Source: Nitrospira sp. BO4 (GTDB lineage: Bacteria; Nitrospirota; Nitrospiria; Nitrospirales; Nitrospiraceae). From it: a stretch of DNA of 64,000 nucleotides. A program made the translations under genes and the position numbers. Below are positions 36,139 through 45,489 of this stretch, in pieces. Numbering within the stretch: the stretch's first letter is position 1; each line of letters begins with the position of its first letter. The stretch spans positions 62,001-126,000 of the forward strand of contig JAMPUU010000026.1 in NCBI GenBank assembly GCA_030144965.1, read 5' to 3'. The notes beneath the pieces are model-generated. The model saw only the letters and a list, made by a program, of their open reading frames with translations, did no database searches and was not told the DNA's origin.

Positions 36139-36600
36139 ATGCCGCGCATCTTGGTTCTGCATGGTCCCAATCTGAACCTATTGGGTGATCGGGAAGAATC
36201 CATTTATGGGACTGCAACGCTGGCAGAGATCGATGCGTCTCTCATGAAATTGGGAGGAGAGCTCGGAGCAGAGCTGGTGATTCGGCAGTCGAATCTCGAA
36301 GGTGAATTGGTGACGTGGATTCAAGAAGCGCGACGCGGCTATCATGGTGTCATCATCAATCCGGCGGCCTATACCCATACCAGCATCGCGATACGCGATG
36401 CTCTGGCCGCCGTTGATCTGCCCACCGTCGAAGTCCATTTGTCGAACATTTATCGGCGTGAAGAGTTCCGGCGACATTCCTATGTATCCGGAGTTGCTTT
36501 GGCGCAGGTGTCGGGGTTTGGTCCTGCCGGCTATCTCCTGGCTCTGCGCGGATTATGCGAACACATATCTGTGTCCAGGGCCAAAAGTTCTTCAGGATGA
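36139..36600 (+). CDS. aroQ: 3-dehydroquinate dehydratase, type II
   Basis: 153 residues starting '[19 protein letters not shown]', the type II family N-terminus; upstream frame to 36076 is not needed. '[16 protein letters not shown]' and '[19 protein letters not shown]' carry the active-site residues. It dehydrates 3-dehydroquinate in the shikimate route. An AGGAGG lies about 12 nt upstream. Confidence 0.94.
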   Translation: MPRILVLHGPNLNLLGDREESIYGTATLAEIDASLMKLGGELGAELVIRQSNLEGELVTWIQEARRGYHGVIINPAAYTHTSIAIRDALAAVDLPTVEVHLSNIYRREEFRRHSYVSGVALAQVSGFGPAGYLLALRGLCEHISVSRAKSSSG

Positions 36601-36685
36601 GGCCCCTCTGCCGGCAGACGTACTGCAAGGCGGAGAGTGAGGGTGACTTCGGGCCGTTCAGGCTCATTGTCGAAGGGAGTGACGA

Positions 36686-37246
36686 GTGATTTCCACGGTT
36701 GATTTTCGTAGCGGTGTACGGTTGATGGTTGAAGGCGAACCTTTCTATATCGTTGAATTTCAGCATGTAAAGCCCGGCAAGGGCGGCGCGTTCGTGCGCA
36801 CCAAATTGAAGAGCTATCTTTCCGGAAATGTTTTGGACCGTACGTTTCGATCAGGCGAACGGTTTGAAGAGCCTGATTTGGAGGAACGCGACATGCAGTT
36901 CCTCTACGCCACCGGAGATTCCTATACGCTCATGGATACGGAGACTTATGAGCAACTGACGTTTGAGAGAAGTCAGCTAGGAGAGAATGCCGATCTCTTG
37001 AAAGAAAACATGGTCGCCAAGATCCTCATCTATCAGCATCGGCCGATTGCGGTTGAGTTGCCGAACTTTATCGAACTCAAGGTGGTCGATGCGGATCCCG
37101 GTGTGCGGGGGGATACCGCATCGGGGGGGACCAAGCCGGCGGTCGTCGAAACAGGGGCGACGATCAAAGTGCCGCTGTACTTGGAGGTCGGTACCGTCAT
37201 CCGGATCGATACTCGCACTCGGTCCTATGTGGAGCGTGTTCGGTGA
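36686..37246 (+). CDS. efp: Elongation factor P
   Basis: 186 residues with a GTG start and GGGAG 6-8 nt upstream. Three beta-barrel domains. The modification loop is 'KPGKGGAF' with Lys at position 32, not the Arg used by the EarP rhamnosyl system. EF-P relieves ribosome stalling at polyproline. Its stop overlaps the accB start. Confidence 0.95.
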   Translation: MISTVDFRSGVRLMVEGEPFYIVEFQHVKPGKGGAFVRTKLKSYLSGNVLDRTFRSGERFEEPDLEERDMQFLYATGDSYTLMDTETYEQLTFERSQLGENADLLKENMVAKILIYQHRPIAVELPNFIELKVVDADPGVRGDTASGGTKPAVVETGATIKVPLYLEVGTVIRIDTRTRSYVERVR

Positions 37247-37797
37247 GTCGTCGTCGATCGAAGGCAAAGACTCGTCGGATTGTGTTGCCAGATACCGTGA
37301 ACGAGCCGATCTCCGAGGCATCGCTCACAGGCGGTTCTGCGAAGCAAATCCAAGAACTCATCGATCTGCTTCGTCGTAATAATTTGACCGAGCTCGAGTT
37401 TGAGCGTCAGGGATTCCGGATTCGGGTTCGCCACGAATTAGCCACAAAGCCTTTCACGACCGCCGTGCAGGAGTCGGTTCCAGCTCCTTCTCAACAGCCG
37501 GCGCATCATGCCATAGCCATGACACCGGTCGTGGAAGGAGCCACGGGATTTGTGACCGTGACGTCACCCATCGTCGGCACGTTTTACCGGTCTCCCTCGC
37601 CTGATGCCGATCCTTATGTGGAAGAGGGAGATTCTGTGAAGAAGGGTCAAGTGCTGTGCATCGTTGAAGCGATGAAGCTCATGAATGAGATTGAGTCCGA
37701 GGTGGACGGTCGTATCGTCAAGATATTGCTGGAAAGCACCAAGTCAGTGGAATATGGCCAGGCGTTATTTCTCATCGATCCCAAAACTGCTTCATAG
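37243..37797 (+). CDS. accB: Biotin carboxyl carrier protein of acetyl-CoA carboxylase
   Basis: 184 residues, GTG start overlapping the efp stop. The C-terminal biotinyl domain includes '[12 protein letters not shown]' with the biotin-accepting Lys in EAMKL. The N-terminal ~30 residues are basic and beyond the usual start. Partner accC follows 43 nt later. Confidence 0.94.
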   Translation: MSRRRSKAKTRRIVLPDTVNEPISEASLTGGSAKQIQELIDLLRRNNLTELEFERQGFRIRVRHELATKPFTTAVQESVPAPSQQPAHHAIAMTPVVEGATGFVTVTSPIVGTFYRSPSPDADPYVEEGDSVKKGQVLCIVEAMKLMNEIESEVDGRIVKILLESTKSVEYGQALFLIDPKTAS

Positions 37798-37840
37798 GTC
37801 GTTCTGACGGCAGTCCTCTCCATCGTACCGGAGCCGAGAC

Positions 37841-39178
37841 GTGTTTAAGAAAGTTCTGATCGCCAATCGCGGAGAGATCGCGCTGCGAGTGATCCGAGCC
37901 TGTAAGGAACTCGGAATCAAGACCGTGGCCATTCACTCCGAGGCCGACGCGCTTGCTCTGCACGTTCGAGTGGCCGACGAAAAGGTGTGTGTCGGGCCGG
38001 CCGAATCCGCATTGAGTTACCGTAACATTCCGAATGTTCTGAGTGCCGCAGAGATCACAGGAGTCGATGCAATCCATCCCGGGTACGGATTTCTGTCCGA
38101 GAACGCCCATTTCGCTGAAGTCTGTGAGTCCATCGGCATCAAATTCATCGGACCGAGCTCTGAAAATATCGCCATGATGGGGGATAAAGCGAAGGCGCGC
38201 GAGATTGTCGCAAAGCGTGGACTTCCGGTCACACCCGGGAGCCCAGGAGAATTGCGGAGCGAGGAGGATGCCTTGCTGGCCGCACAGAAGATCGGTTTCC
38301 CCGTCATCATCAAAGCATCAGCCGGAGGGGGAGGGCGAGGCATGCGGGTCGTCAATAAGGCGGAAGACTTGGGCCGGGCCTTTCAAGCCGCTCAAGCTGA
38401 AGCCAAATCGACCTTCGGCAACGACGGGGTGTACCTTGAACGCTATTTCCTGGAACCTCGCCATATCGAAGTGCAGATCTTGGCCGATAACCAGGGCCGA
38501 GTGATTCATCTCGGGGAGCGGGATTGCTCGATTCAACGGCGGCATCAAAAACTGGTCGAGGAAACGCCGTCTCCCGTCGTCGATGACAAACTGCGTCGGG
38601 AAATTGGTCGGGTCGCTGTGGAAGCCGTGAAGGCAGCGCATTATCGAAACGTCGGAACCGTCGAATTTCTGCTCGACAAGGATCGGAATTTCTATTTCAT
38701 GGAAGTCAATACCCGTATCCAGGTCGAGCATCCCATTACCGAAATGGTGACCGGTATCGATTTGATCAAGGAGCAGATCCGTCTTGCCGCCGGTCATGCG
38801 CTTTCGATCCGGCAACAGGACGTCGTGCTCACCGGCCATAGTATGGAGTGCCGTATTAACGCCGAAGATCCAGAGAAGTTTACTCCTTCTCCGGGGGTCA
38901 TCACCAAGTACAGCCCACCGGGGGGGTTCGGAGTGCGGGTCGATTCCGCGATGGAGACCGGTTCGATCGTCGTTCCGTACTACGACTCGCTGATTGCAAA
39001 GCTGATCACCCATGGCCGTGATCGACAGGAGTGCATGGCTCGCATGAGACGAGCACTGAGTGAGTGCGTCATTGAAGGCATCAAAACGACGCTCCCGCTT
39101 CACCGTCGGATTCTCGATGATCCCGACTTTCAGAAGGGCCATGTGTCGACGACATTCTTAGAACGATTCTTGGGATAA
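37841..39178 (+). CDS. accC: Biotin carboxylase subunit of acetyl-CoA carboxylase
   Basis: 445 residues with a GTG start and GGAG 7 nt upstream. ATP-grasp fold: '[13 protein letters not shown]', '[20 protein letters not shown]' and '[11 protein letters not shown]' are all intact. It carboxylates biotin on AccB for fatty acid synthesis. A hairpin TGGGAT/ATCCCA overlaps its stop codon. Confidence 0.95.
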   Translation: MFKKVLIANRGEIALRVIRACKELGIKTVAIHSEADALALHVRVADEKVCVGPAESALSYRNIPNVLSAAEITGVDAIHPGYGFLSENAHFAEVCESIGIKFIGPSSENIAMMGDKAKAREIVAKRGLPVTPGSPGELRSEEDALLAAQKIGFPVIIKASAGGGGRGMRVVNKAEDLGRAFQAAQAEAKSTFGNDGVYLERYFLEPRHIEVQILADNQGRVIHLGERDCSIQRRHQKLVEETPSPVVDDKLRREIGRVAVEAVKAAHYRNVGTVEFLLDKDRNFYFMEVNTRIQVEHPITEMVTGIDLIKEQIRLAAGHALSIRQQDVVLTGHSMECRINAEDPEKFTPSPGVITKYSPPGGFGVRVDSAMETGSIVVPYYDSLIAKLITHGRDRQECMARMRRALSECVIEGIKTTLPLHRRILDDPDFQKGHVSTTFLERFLG

Positions 39179-39385
39179 GAATCCCATAGGCTCTCTCCGC
39201 TAAATACCCGTCTTTACAGCGTTTCCTCGACCAAGGCTTCTCATTTCTTGGTATGCGACCGCCCACGTGTTAAGCTAAGCGAGCTGTTCCGCAAGGACGG
39301 TACATCGCTTATCCCCAATGGAGATGATTATCAGCGGTCTTCTTGATAGGATAAACGCGCGTTTCAAGGTTGGAGTTCCTCATTC

Positions 39386-40651
39386 ATGCGCCGAATTGGA
39401 TTGATTGTCAGCGTGTTAGCCATCGGGTTGGCCATAGGTGGCTACGTGTTTTTCAACGGGGAGCGAAAAGCGCCCGTCCGGTACCGCACGGCTGCGGTCG
39501 AGCGTGGACAGGTCGTTTCTGTGGTCAGCGCAACAGGGACGATCAATCCGGTTGTGTTGGTCCAGGTCGGCACGCAGGTGTCGGGGATGATCAAGAGCCT
39601 CCACGCGGATTTCAATTCGAGCGTCAAGGCTGGAGATACCGTAGCGACTATCGATCCCGAACCGTTCAAGGCTCGTCGAGAACAGGCCTTCAGCAATCTG
39701 GAGATGGCGCGTTCGAACGGAGCACACTCCAAGGCCGACCTGGCTCAGCGCAAACGCGAATTAGACCGAGCCCAATCATTATTGCCCCAGCAGTTTGTTT
39801 CGCAAAACGAAGTCGATGTCGCGCTCACAAATTTCCAAAGCGCGGAAGCGCAGGTGCGGGTTGCCGAGGCGCAGGTCAAGCAGGCAGAGGCGGCATTGAA
39901 TGCGACTGAGTTGGAATTGAAATATACCGTCATTCGATCGCCCGTCGACGGCATTGTTGTTGCGCGCAACATCGAAGTCGGACAGACGGTTGCATCCAGC
40001 TTCTCCACGCCGAATCTGTTTCTGATTGCCCTTGATCTCACCAAAATGCAGGTCGATACCAATGTGAGTGAATCGGATATCGGCGGAATGACAGAGGGCA
40101 AGGAAGTCATTTTTACAGTGGATGCCTATCCTGGCATGTCATTTTTCGGCACCATCAGGCAGGTGCGGCTCGCACCCATCAATGTGCAGAATGTCGTGAC
40201 CTACAACGTGGTGGTCGGAGTGGATAACAGGGAGCTACGGCTAAAACCAGGCATGACCGCCAACGTATCGATCATCGTGGCCCAGAAGGACCAAGTACTC
40301 AAGGTTCCCAACGCAGCCCTCCGGTTCATGCCTCCAAAGGGTGAGGGAAGCCGTCAGGGATCCGACGGGAGAACGGCCAAAGGGGACGGAGGCAGTCCGG
40401 TCAAGTTCGACGTTCGAACGATGGCGGCGAGAACTATCTGGAAGCCGGGAGAGAACGGGGATCTGGCTGCTCTCTCGGTGGAGACCGGTATCTCGGACGG
40501 TGTGGCAACAGAGATCCTTTCCGGTGGCCTGGTGGAAGGAGATATGGTCGTGGTCGGCATCGAACAGCCGTTCGGCGAAAAAAGGGGTAGCGAATTGCCG
40601 CCGGGGTTTGGGAACCAGCCGCAGCGTCCTCGTCCACGCGGGGGCACCTGA
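39386..40651 (+). CDS. MacA-like periplasmic adaptor (membrane fusion protein)
   Basis: 421 residues. One N-terminal membrane helix, then a lipoyl/barrel-sandwich segment ('TGTINPVVLVQVGTQVSG'), a long coiled-coil hairpin (about residues 90-185) and 'YTVIRSPVDGIVVARNIEVG'. The C-terminal ~50 residues are Arg/Gly/Pro-rich. It links the inner-membrane ABC transporter encoded next to a TolC-type outer-membrane channel not present here. Confidence 0.88.
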   Translation: MRRIGLIVSVLAIGLAIGGYVFFNGERKAPVRYRTAAVERGQVVSVVSATGTINPVVLVQVGTQVSGMIKSLHADFNSSVKAGDTVATIDPEPFKARREQAFSNLEMARSNGAHSKADLAQRKRELDRAQSLLPQQFVSQNEVDVALTNFQSAEAQVRVAEAQVKQAEAALNATELELKYTVIRSPVDGIVVARNIEVGQTVASSFSTPNLFLIALDLTKMQVDTNVSESDIGGMTEGKEVIFTVDAYPGMSFFGTIRQVRLAPINVQNVVTYNVVVGVDNRELRLKPGMTANVSIIVAQKDQVLKVPNAALRFMPPKGEGSRQGSDGRTAKGDGGSPVKFDVRTMAARTIWKPGENGDLAALSVETGISDGVATEILSGGLVEGDMVVVGIEQPFGEKRGSELPPGFGNQPQRPRPRGGT

Positions 40652-40768
40652 TTTGTCTAAGGGGTGTTTCTTCAGATGTCGTCGTCCGGTGAAGAGCAAT
40701 AGCTTTGACACCGAGAGGTCAGTCCCCATCCCAGCCGTCCCCAAGTTCCTGCGCCATGGTGTTCGTTC

Positions 40769-41479
40769 GTGACTCCCTTGATTGTGTGCGAAGACATTTG
40801 GAAGGTCTATCGCCTCGGTGATGTCGAGGTGCAGGCGTTGCGTGGGTTGAATCTCACGATTCAGCAGGGCGAGTTTGTCGCGATCATGGGTTCAAGTGGA
40901 TCGGGGAAGTCGACACTGATGAACATCCTCGGCTGTCTGGATCAACCTACGAAGGGACAATACCGGTTAAGCGGCCAGGAAGTCGGACATTTGAGACCCG
41001 ATCAGTTGGCGGAGATTCGGAATCGACAGATCGGTTTTGTCTTTCAGAGTTTCAACCTCATTCCCCGTACCAGTGCGTTGGAAAATGCTCAGTTGCCGCT
41101 GTTCTACCGAGGACTTTCACTGAAGGAGCAGCGTGCGTTGGCATCTGCCGCGCTTCAACGCGTCGGATTAAGCGGGCGCGAACATCATGCTCCCACGCAA
41201 CTTTCAGGAGGCCAGCAACAACGGGTGGCGATCGCTCGGGCGCTGGTGACCGCCCCCTCGTTGTTGTTGGCCGACGAGCCGACCGGAAACCTGGATACGC
41301 AGTCCAGCCAAGAAATCATGGGGATTCTCGGAGGGTTGAATCGGGAGGGTATTACGGTAATCTTGGTGACGCACGAGGTCGACGTTGCCGCCTACGCTTC
41401 GCGCGAAATTGTGATCAAGGATGGGCAAATCTTGAGCGATCGAGTGACCGAGGGCCGATCACACGTCGTGGAGGCGTAA
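40769..41479 (+). CDS. MacB-type ABC transporter ATP-binding protein
   Basis: 236 residues with a GTG start. Walker A '[12 protein letters not shown]', signature '[15 protein letters not shown]' and Walker B '[13 protein letters not shown]'. Directly abuts the permease gene, so the ATPase and permease are separate chains, unlike fused MacB. Confidence 0.93.
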   Translation: MTPLIVCEDIWKVYRLGDVEVQALRGLNLTIQQGEFVAIMGSSGSGKSTLMNILGCLDQPTKGQYRLSGQEVGHLRPDQLAEIRNRQIGFVFQSFNLIPRTSALENAQLPLFYRGLSLKEQRALASAALQRVGLSGREHHAPTQLSGGQQQRVAIARALVTAPSLLLADEPTGNLDTQSSQEIMGILGGLNREGITVILVTHEVDVAAYASREIVIKDGQILSDRVTEGRSHVVEA

Positions 41480-42715
41480 ATGTGGGCGTTCGTGTGGCTG
41501 ACCATTGTTACTGCGCTGCGCATCCTCGGGCGAAACCGGCTGCGCGCCGGCTTGACGATGCTCGGGATCATTATTGGTGTCGGGGCGGTCATCGCCATGG
41601 TCAGCATTGGGGAGGGAGCCAAGCGGGCCGTACAGCGTCAAATAGCCACAATGGGCACCAACGTCATCTTTATCTGGCCTGGCTCCACGACTGCGAGTGG
41701 GGTACGTGGTGCAATGGGCAGTGCGGTGACATTGACCGTCGGCGATGCGCTGGACCTGAAGAAGAAACTCCCACTTCTGTCCGATACGGGCTGGTACAAA
41801 CGTGACCAGGCGCAGATCGTGTACGGCAACCGCAATTGGAATTGCGCGATTCAGGGCGCGTCGCCCAGTCTCCTCAGTATTCGAGAGTGGTCCTTCAGCA
41901 GTGGGGGCTCCTTTACTCAGGAAGATTTAGATGGCGCAGCTCGGGTGGCGCTGCTTGGGCAGACGGTGGTCGAGAACCTTTTTGATCCTGGGGAGGAACC
42001 AGTCGGGGCGGTGATTCGTATAAGAAACGTGCCGTTTCATGTCATTGGGATCCTATCGCCGAAAGGGCAGTCCCCTCAGGGATGGGATCAGGACGATGTC
42101 GTGATCATTCCGTTCAGTACGGCCGAGCGGAAAGTATTTGGAACGCTCTTTCTTGGATCGGTGACAGCCATAGTCGCATCCACGGATCGAACCGAGGATT
42201 TGCCGGACGCGACAGAACAAATTCGAGACCTCATGAGGTCTCGTCATCGGTTACAGAGTGGGCAGCCCGCAGATTTTACGATCCGCACGTTGGTCGATAT
42301 CGGGCAGGTACAGGAGGGGACCAGTCAGACCTTGACGGTCATGTTGATGGCGATTGCCTCTATCTCACTGTTCGTCGGCGGAATTGGCATCATGAACATT
42401 CTGCTTGTTTCTGTGACCGAACGAACGAGAGAGATCGGCGTGCGTCTGGCAGTAGGGGCCAAGCGACGGCATATCATGATGCAGTTTCTGATCGAAGCGA
42501 TGACCCTCAGCGTGGTGGGCGGCTGCATCGGCATTCTCTTTGGAATTCTGAGCGCCCGCTTGACGACGGTGATTGCCGGCTGGCCGACTATTATTTCGGG
42601 CGACACAGTTATGGTCGCATTTGCCTTTTCCGTCGTGGTGGGCCTCTTCTTCGGTCTCTATCCGGCCAATAAAGCCGCTCGGCTCAATCCCATCGAAGCG
42701 TTGCGCTACGAATAG
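41480..42715 (+). CDS. MacB-type FtsX-like permease
   Basis: 411 residues, starting the base after the ATPase stop. An N-terminal membrane helix, a large periplasmic domain and three C-terminal helices, with 'GGIGIMNILLVSVTERTREI' as the FtsX signature. With the adaptor it should form a tripartite export machine for drugs, peptides or envelope molecules. Confidence 0.92.
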   Translation: MWAFVWLTIVTALRILGRNRLRAGLTMLGIIIGVGAVIAMVSIGEGAKRAVQRQIATMGTNVIFIWPGSTTASGVRGAMGSAVTLTVGDALDLKKKLPLLSDTGWYKRDQAQIVYGNRNWNCAIQGASPSLLSIREWSFSSGGSFTQEDLDGAARVALLGQTVVENLFDPGEEPVGAVIRIRNVPFHVIGILSPKGQSPQGWDQDDVVIIPFSTAERKVFGTLFLGSVTAIVASTDRTEDLPDATEQIRDLMRSRHRLQSGQPADFTIRTLVDIGQVQEGTSQTLTVMLMAIASISLFVGGIGIMNILLVSVTERTREIGVRLAVGAKRRHIMMQFLIEAMTLSVVGGCIGILFGILSARLTTVIAGWPTIISGDTVMVAFAFSVVVGLFFGLYPANKAARLNPIEALRYE

Positions 42716-42746
42716 GGTGGCGGCATCCGCAGCGAGCGTTCTTTCC

Positions 42747-43946
42747 TCACGTATCCATGGTGATGATTGTTTCAATGACACGCGGCTGGGACTCGCCCGG
42801 TTGGCATGAGAGATCGACGACAAACGGCGCTGGGTATTTGATTCCTTCTGACTGATGGGTAATGGTGATGATAGGTTGATGGAGTTTCTGTTGGTTGAGT
42901 TCCGTGACCACCGCCAACTCCCGGGTATTCAGCTGCACATAGCTATGGACCGGATAAATACCGACTCTAGCGATAAATGACGATAAAAATCGTTGATCGA
43001 GCCGGCCCTCCTGAGCTGCTTGGTACAAGCGTTGAAACGCCTGATGGGGGCTGAGGGGCGAAGCCCCGCCGAATCCGGTGATCAGTTCATCGTATTGATC
43101 CGCGATCATCAGGATACGCGTGCGGTCCGGTGAAAGCTGTCGTGGCGCCTCGCTCGGGTCGCGACTGTCGGTGAAATCAGTATGATGGTTGGCGATGAGA
43201 TCCAAGACGGCGGGTTCAACTCCGCCTTGTCGCTGTAATGTGAGAACTGCAAGACGGGGATGTGTCTCAAACTCCTCTCGGTCGGCTTGGCACAGATTGG
43301 AAGTACTGTGAACACGGCGGACAATGGTCGGTCGAACCTGTAGGAGTCCAATGTCATGGAGCAGAGCGGCGATAGCAAGCTCCTGCAATTCCAGTGGGTT
43401 GAATTGAAATGCCTGACCGATGACCAGCGACAAGGTACAGGTCGCCAGTGCATGTCGACTGAGCGTGGAGTCACCGCTCCGGTTTTGACTCAATGCCATG
43501 AAAATGGCGGAGTCGGTGAGCGTTCTCATGACGATCGTGATTTCTTGGACCGCTTCGGCTGCTTGCTGAGGGTTGACCGTCCCTGTCTTGGCGATGGTCG
43601 CAAAAACGGATTGTACGGCTTGATCCAACTGTTGTTTGGCCTGCTTCGCCTGGGCATATTCCTCGTTCAACTGGGCGAGGGCCTTGGTTCGTTTGAGAAT
43701 CGTGGAATCGGTTATCGCGGATACAGATGGGGGTGTATTCGATGATGAAAGCGGCGGGGAAGCCACTCCTCGGTCGGGATCGACATCGACCGTCTTCACC
43801 CCTGCTCGCATCAGTTTTGTGATCTGCGAAGCATCCTCAACCAGAAATGAATGGCGGAGGAAGGGTGAGCGAAACCACGGGAGGTCCAGTCCTGCGACGT
43901 ACATGCCGATTTGAAGCTCGAAAATGGAAACTCGTATCTTTGCCAT
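42747..43946 (-). CDS. DUF3391 plus HD domain protein, GYP motif lost
   Basis: 399 residues. N-terminal DUF3391 ('FELQIGMYVAGLDLPWFRSP'), a helical linker and an HD domain with 'LLHDIGLL', a His in 'FETHPRLA', 'NHHTDF' and 'IADQYDEL'. These are the metal ligands of HD-GYP c-di-GMP phosphodiesterases, but the GYP triplet after the HH pair is absent ('DSRDPSEAP' instead). Activity may be lost or altered. Confidence 0.85.
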   Translation of the reverse strand: MAKIRVSIFELQIGMYVAGLDLPWFRSPFLRHSFLVEDASQITKLMRAGVKTVDVDPDRGVASPPLSSSNTPPSVSAITDSTILKRTKALAQLNEEYAQAKQAKQQLDQAVQSVFATIAKTGTVNPQQAAEAVQEITIVMRTLTDSAIFMALSQNRSGDSTLSRHALATCTLSLVIGQAFQFNPLELQELAIAALLHDIGLLQVRPTIVRRVHSTSNLCQADREEFETHPRLAVLTLQRQGGVEPAVLDLIANHHTDFTDSRDPSEAPRQLSPDRTRILMIADQYDELITGFGGASPLSPHQAFQRLYQAAQEGRLDQRFLSSFIARVGIYPVHSYVQLNTRELAVVTELNQQKLHQPIITITHQSEGIKYPAPFVVDLSCQPGESQPRVIETIITMDT

Positions 43947-44033
43947 CGGGATACGGGCAGTGCGTGAAACGGATTCGAAAGGAACGCCCTTCAGTATCGG
44001 TAGGAAGCGGAGATAACTGTAGCCGAGGGATTT

Positions 44034-44636
44034 TTACGGCAGACGGTCAGGCTGAGTGGCCAGATCAATGAAAGAGAGAGAGACTTCGATCCGAGGATCG
44101 GCTTTATCGACATGTTTGTAGAGATGGGTTTCGACGATGCGATTGTCGTTTACGCCGAGGCCTTCGCAGACGGCATCTTGGGCGATCTTGAGACCGCTAT
44201 CGAGGTCTCGTCGTAATGAAGATGCAAAAAAGAACCGGATTGAAAGCGCCAGCGGTTCGGATTGAAGCCGAGTCTGGAAGGAAAGTCTGGAAGGAAACTG
44301 GGTGAACGCGATCCACACTTGTTGGCGCACCTGCGTTTTGTATGCGCGTCCGGCAGAGGATAACAAACGGCGTCCGTTCACCGTCGCATATTGATGGTTA
44401 ATGCTGGGCGGGACGGGCAGCGTGATCATAAGTCTGTCCGATGTGGCGATACGCGGATGCGATGACTCCCGGACAGTGTTCATGGTCGACGGGTTAGATT
44501 TCGTCGACGCGGCCGTCTCTTTGAGAAGCGGTAGAGTTTGCGATGAGGACGGAAACCTTCGCTCCGTACGATGGGAAACTGTGCGAAGGGGTAACCTGGG
44601 TGAATAGAAATTGCGACGATGTCGGTTGGGAGGCAT
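44034..44636 (-). CDS. RusA-family crossover junction endodeoxyribonuclease
   Basis: 200 residues in the open frame. The RusA core begins at 'MITLPVPPSINHQYATVNG' (ATG at 44429), and an ATG at 44483 is also possible; the preceding ~69 residues are basic and disordered-looking. Acidic active-site residues are visible in 'RDLDSGLKIAQDAV' and 'GVNDNRIV'. RusA cuts Holliday junctions. It is the third gene after HTH-mraZ, beginning 9 nt after mraZ if the long start is used. Confidence 0.75.
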   Translation of the reverse strand: MPPNRHRRNFYSPRLPLRTVSHRTERRFPSSSQTLPLLKETAASTKSNPSTMNTVRESSHPRIATSDRLMITLPVPPSINHQYATVNGRRLLSSAGRAYKTQVRQQVWIAFTQFPSRLSFQTRLQSEPLALSIRFFFASSLRRDLDSGLKIAQDAVCEGLGVNDNRIVETHLYKHVDKADPRIEVSLSFIDLATQPDRLP

Positions 44637-44645
44637 GGAGCTGAA

Positions 44646-45086
44646 CTAGAGCAGGTTCAGGATCTTTGCCACGTTCTGATCATAACGGTCTTCAGTGCGA
44701 CCAATATACCGGCGCCACTCGCTTGGATTCCAAATTTCCATTTTGTGATACAAGCCGACGAGTATAATCTCCTGGTCTTCATCGACCGGTACAAGCTTTC
44801 GTAAGCGACCCGGAATCAAGATCCGCCCTGTCTTGTCGATGTCCGATGAGCCGGCTTCGGAAACGACAAAGTGCATAAATAAACGACTTTGGTCTTCATC
44901 CAGAGAAGTTCTTGTGCGTTCAAGGACTTTCTCCCATTCTTTCGTTGAGTAGATCAACAATGACTGCTCCGGCCCTCTGAGAAACATCACGGCCTGGCCT
45001 TCGGCTTCAATTTGTTCACGGATCGGTGAGGGGACGATGAAACGTCCTTTCTCATCAACCTTACATAGGTACTCGCCAGCGAACAT
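44646..45086 (-). CDS. mraZ: MraZ transcriptional regulator
   Basis: 146 residues with two AbrB-like repeats: 'GEYLCKVDEKGRFIVPS' and 'SSDIDKTGRILIPG'. MraZ represses the division and cell-wall (dcw) genes in many bacteria and normally precedes mraW. Here it is followed by a RusA gene instead and no dcw gene is visible. It starts 14 nt after the HTH gene. Confidence 0.9.
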   Translation of the reverse strand: MFAGEYLCKVDEKGRFIVPSPIREQIEAEGQAVMFLRGPEQSLLIYSTKEWEKVLERTRTSLDEDQSRLFMHFVVSEAGSSDIDKTGRILIPGRLRKLVPVDEDQEIILVGLYHKMEIWNPSEWRRYIGRTEDRYDQNVAKILNLL

Positions 45087-45100
45087 GTCGATATCCTAAT

Positions 45101-45298
45101 TTAGGAGTTCACGGCGGTTCGGGTTCGGTCGCGGATCCATTGCTCCAAATCCGAACGCACAAATCGCCATTCTTTTCCGAGCTTGAAGGCGGGAATCTGC
45201 CGACTCCGTAGATAGCGATAGAGCGTGCGTTGGGTGATCTTGAGGTAACGGCATGTTTCTGTCGCCGTCATCAGTTCGCTCTTTGGAGTCGTGCTCAT
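45101..45298 (-). CDS. Excisionase-type (MerR-like) helix-turn-helix protein
   Basis: 65 residues from the ATG at 45298, preceded by AGGTGG. 'TATETCRYLKITQRTLYRYL' and 'IPAFKLGKEWRFVRSDLEQW' are the winged-helix pattern of excisionase-family DNA-binding proteins. It leads the unit HTH-mraZ-rusA from the promoter at 45353. No phage or integrase gene is near. Confidence 0.82.
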   Translation of the reverse strand: MSTTPKSELMTATETCRYLKITQRTLYRYLRSRQIPAFKLGKEWRFVRSDLEQWIRDRTRTAVNS

Positions 45299-45329
45299 CA
45301 CTCCACCTGCCACCAGGGCTGAGAATGTG

Positions 45330-45347
45330 CATACTGCCTCCAGTATG
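45330..45347 (-). promoter_or_regulatory. Inverted repeat at the HTH-mraZ transcription start
   Basis: CATACTG-cctc-CAGTATG, a perfect 7-bp inverted repeat, just downstream of the -10, 32-49 nt before the HTH gene start. This is a typical repressor-operator position. Confidence 0.45.
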
Positions 45348-45352
45348 TGGGT

Positions 45353-45380
45353 ATTCTAGATATCGGGGTGGGAATGTCAA
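45353..45380 (-). promoter_or_regulatory. Sigma70 promoter of the HTH-mraZ unit
   Basis: On the - strand, -35 TTGACA (45375-45380), 16-bp spacer, -10 TAGAAT (45353-45358). Two GTGGG pentamers (45347-45351 and 45368-45372, + strand) flank the -10 with a 21-bp period; MraZ is known to bind TGGG-containing repeats. Confidence 0.6.
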
Positions 45381-45391
45381 GTGAAAATGTA

Positions 45392-45406
45392 TGACATTAC
45401 ATGTCA
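45392..45406. promoter_or_regulatory. Inverted repeat upstream of the HTH-mraZ -35
   Basis: TGACAT-tac-ATGTCA, a perfect 6-bp inverted repeat. A third ATGTCA (45374-45379) is part of the -35 itself. The pattern suggests an activator or repressor site. Confidence 0.4.
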
Positions 45407-45489
45407 AAGGCCGTCGGTATGGTCAATTGCTCCTAGCCAGGTCCGGCATGAGTACTCGTAAATGGGCATGAGTTGGATCCCCGAATCGC

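Noticed and set aside
39171..39186. TGGGAT/ATCCCA hairpin at the accC stop as a terminator
   Set aside because: Only 6 bp, includes the stop codon, and has no T-run.
45101..45298. Excisionase-type HTH as evidence for a prophage
   Set aside because: No integrase, recombinase or phage gene nearby, and it is co-oriented with mraZ; better read as a chromosomal regulator.
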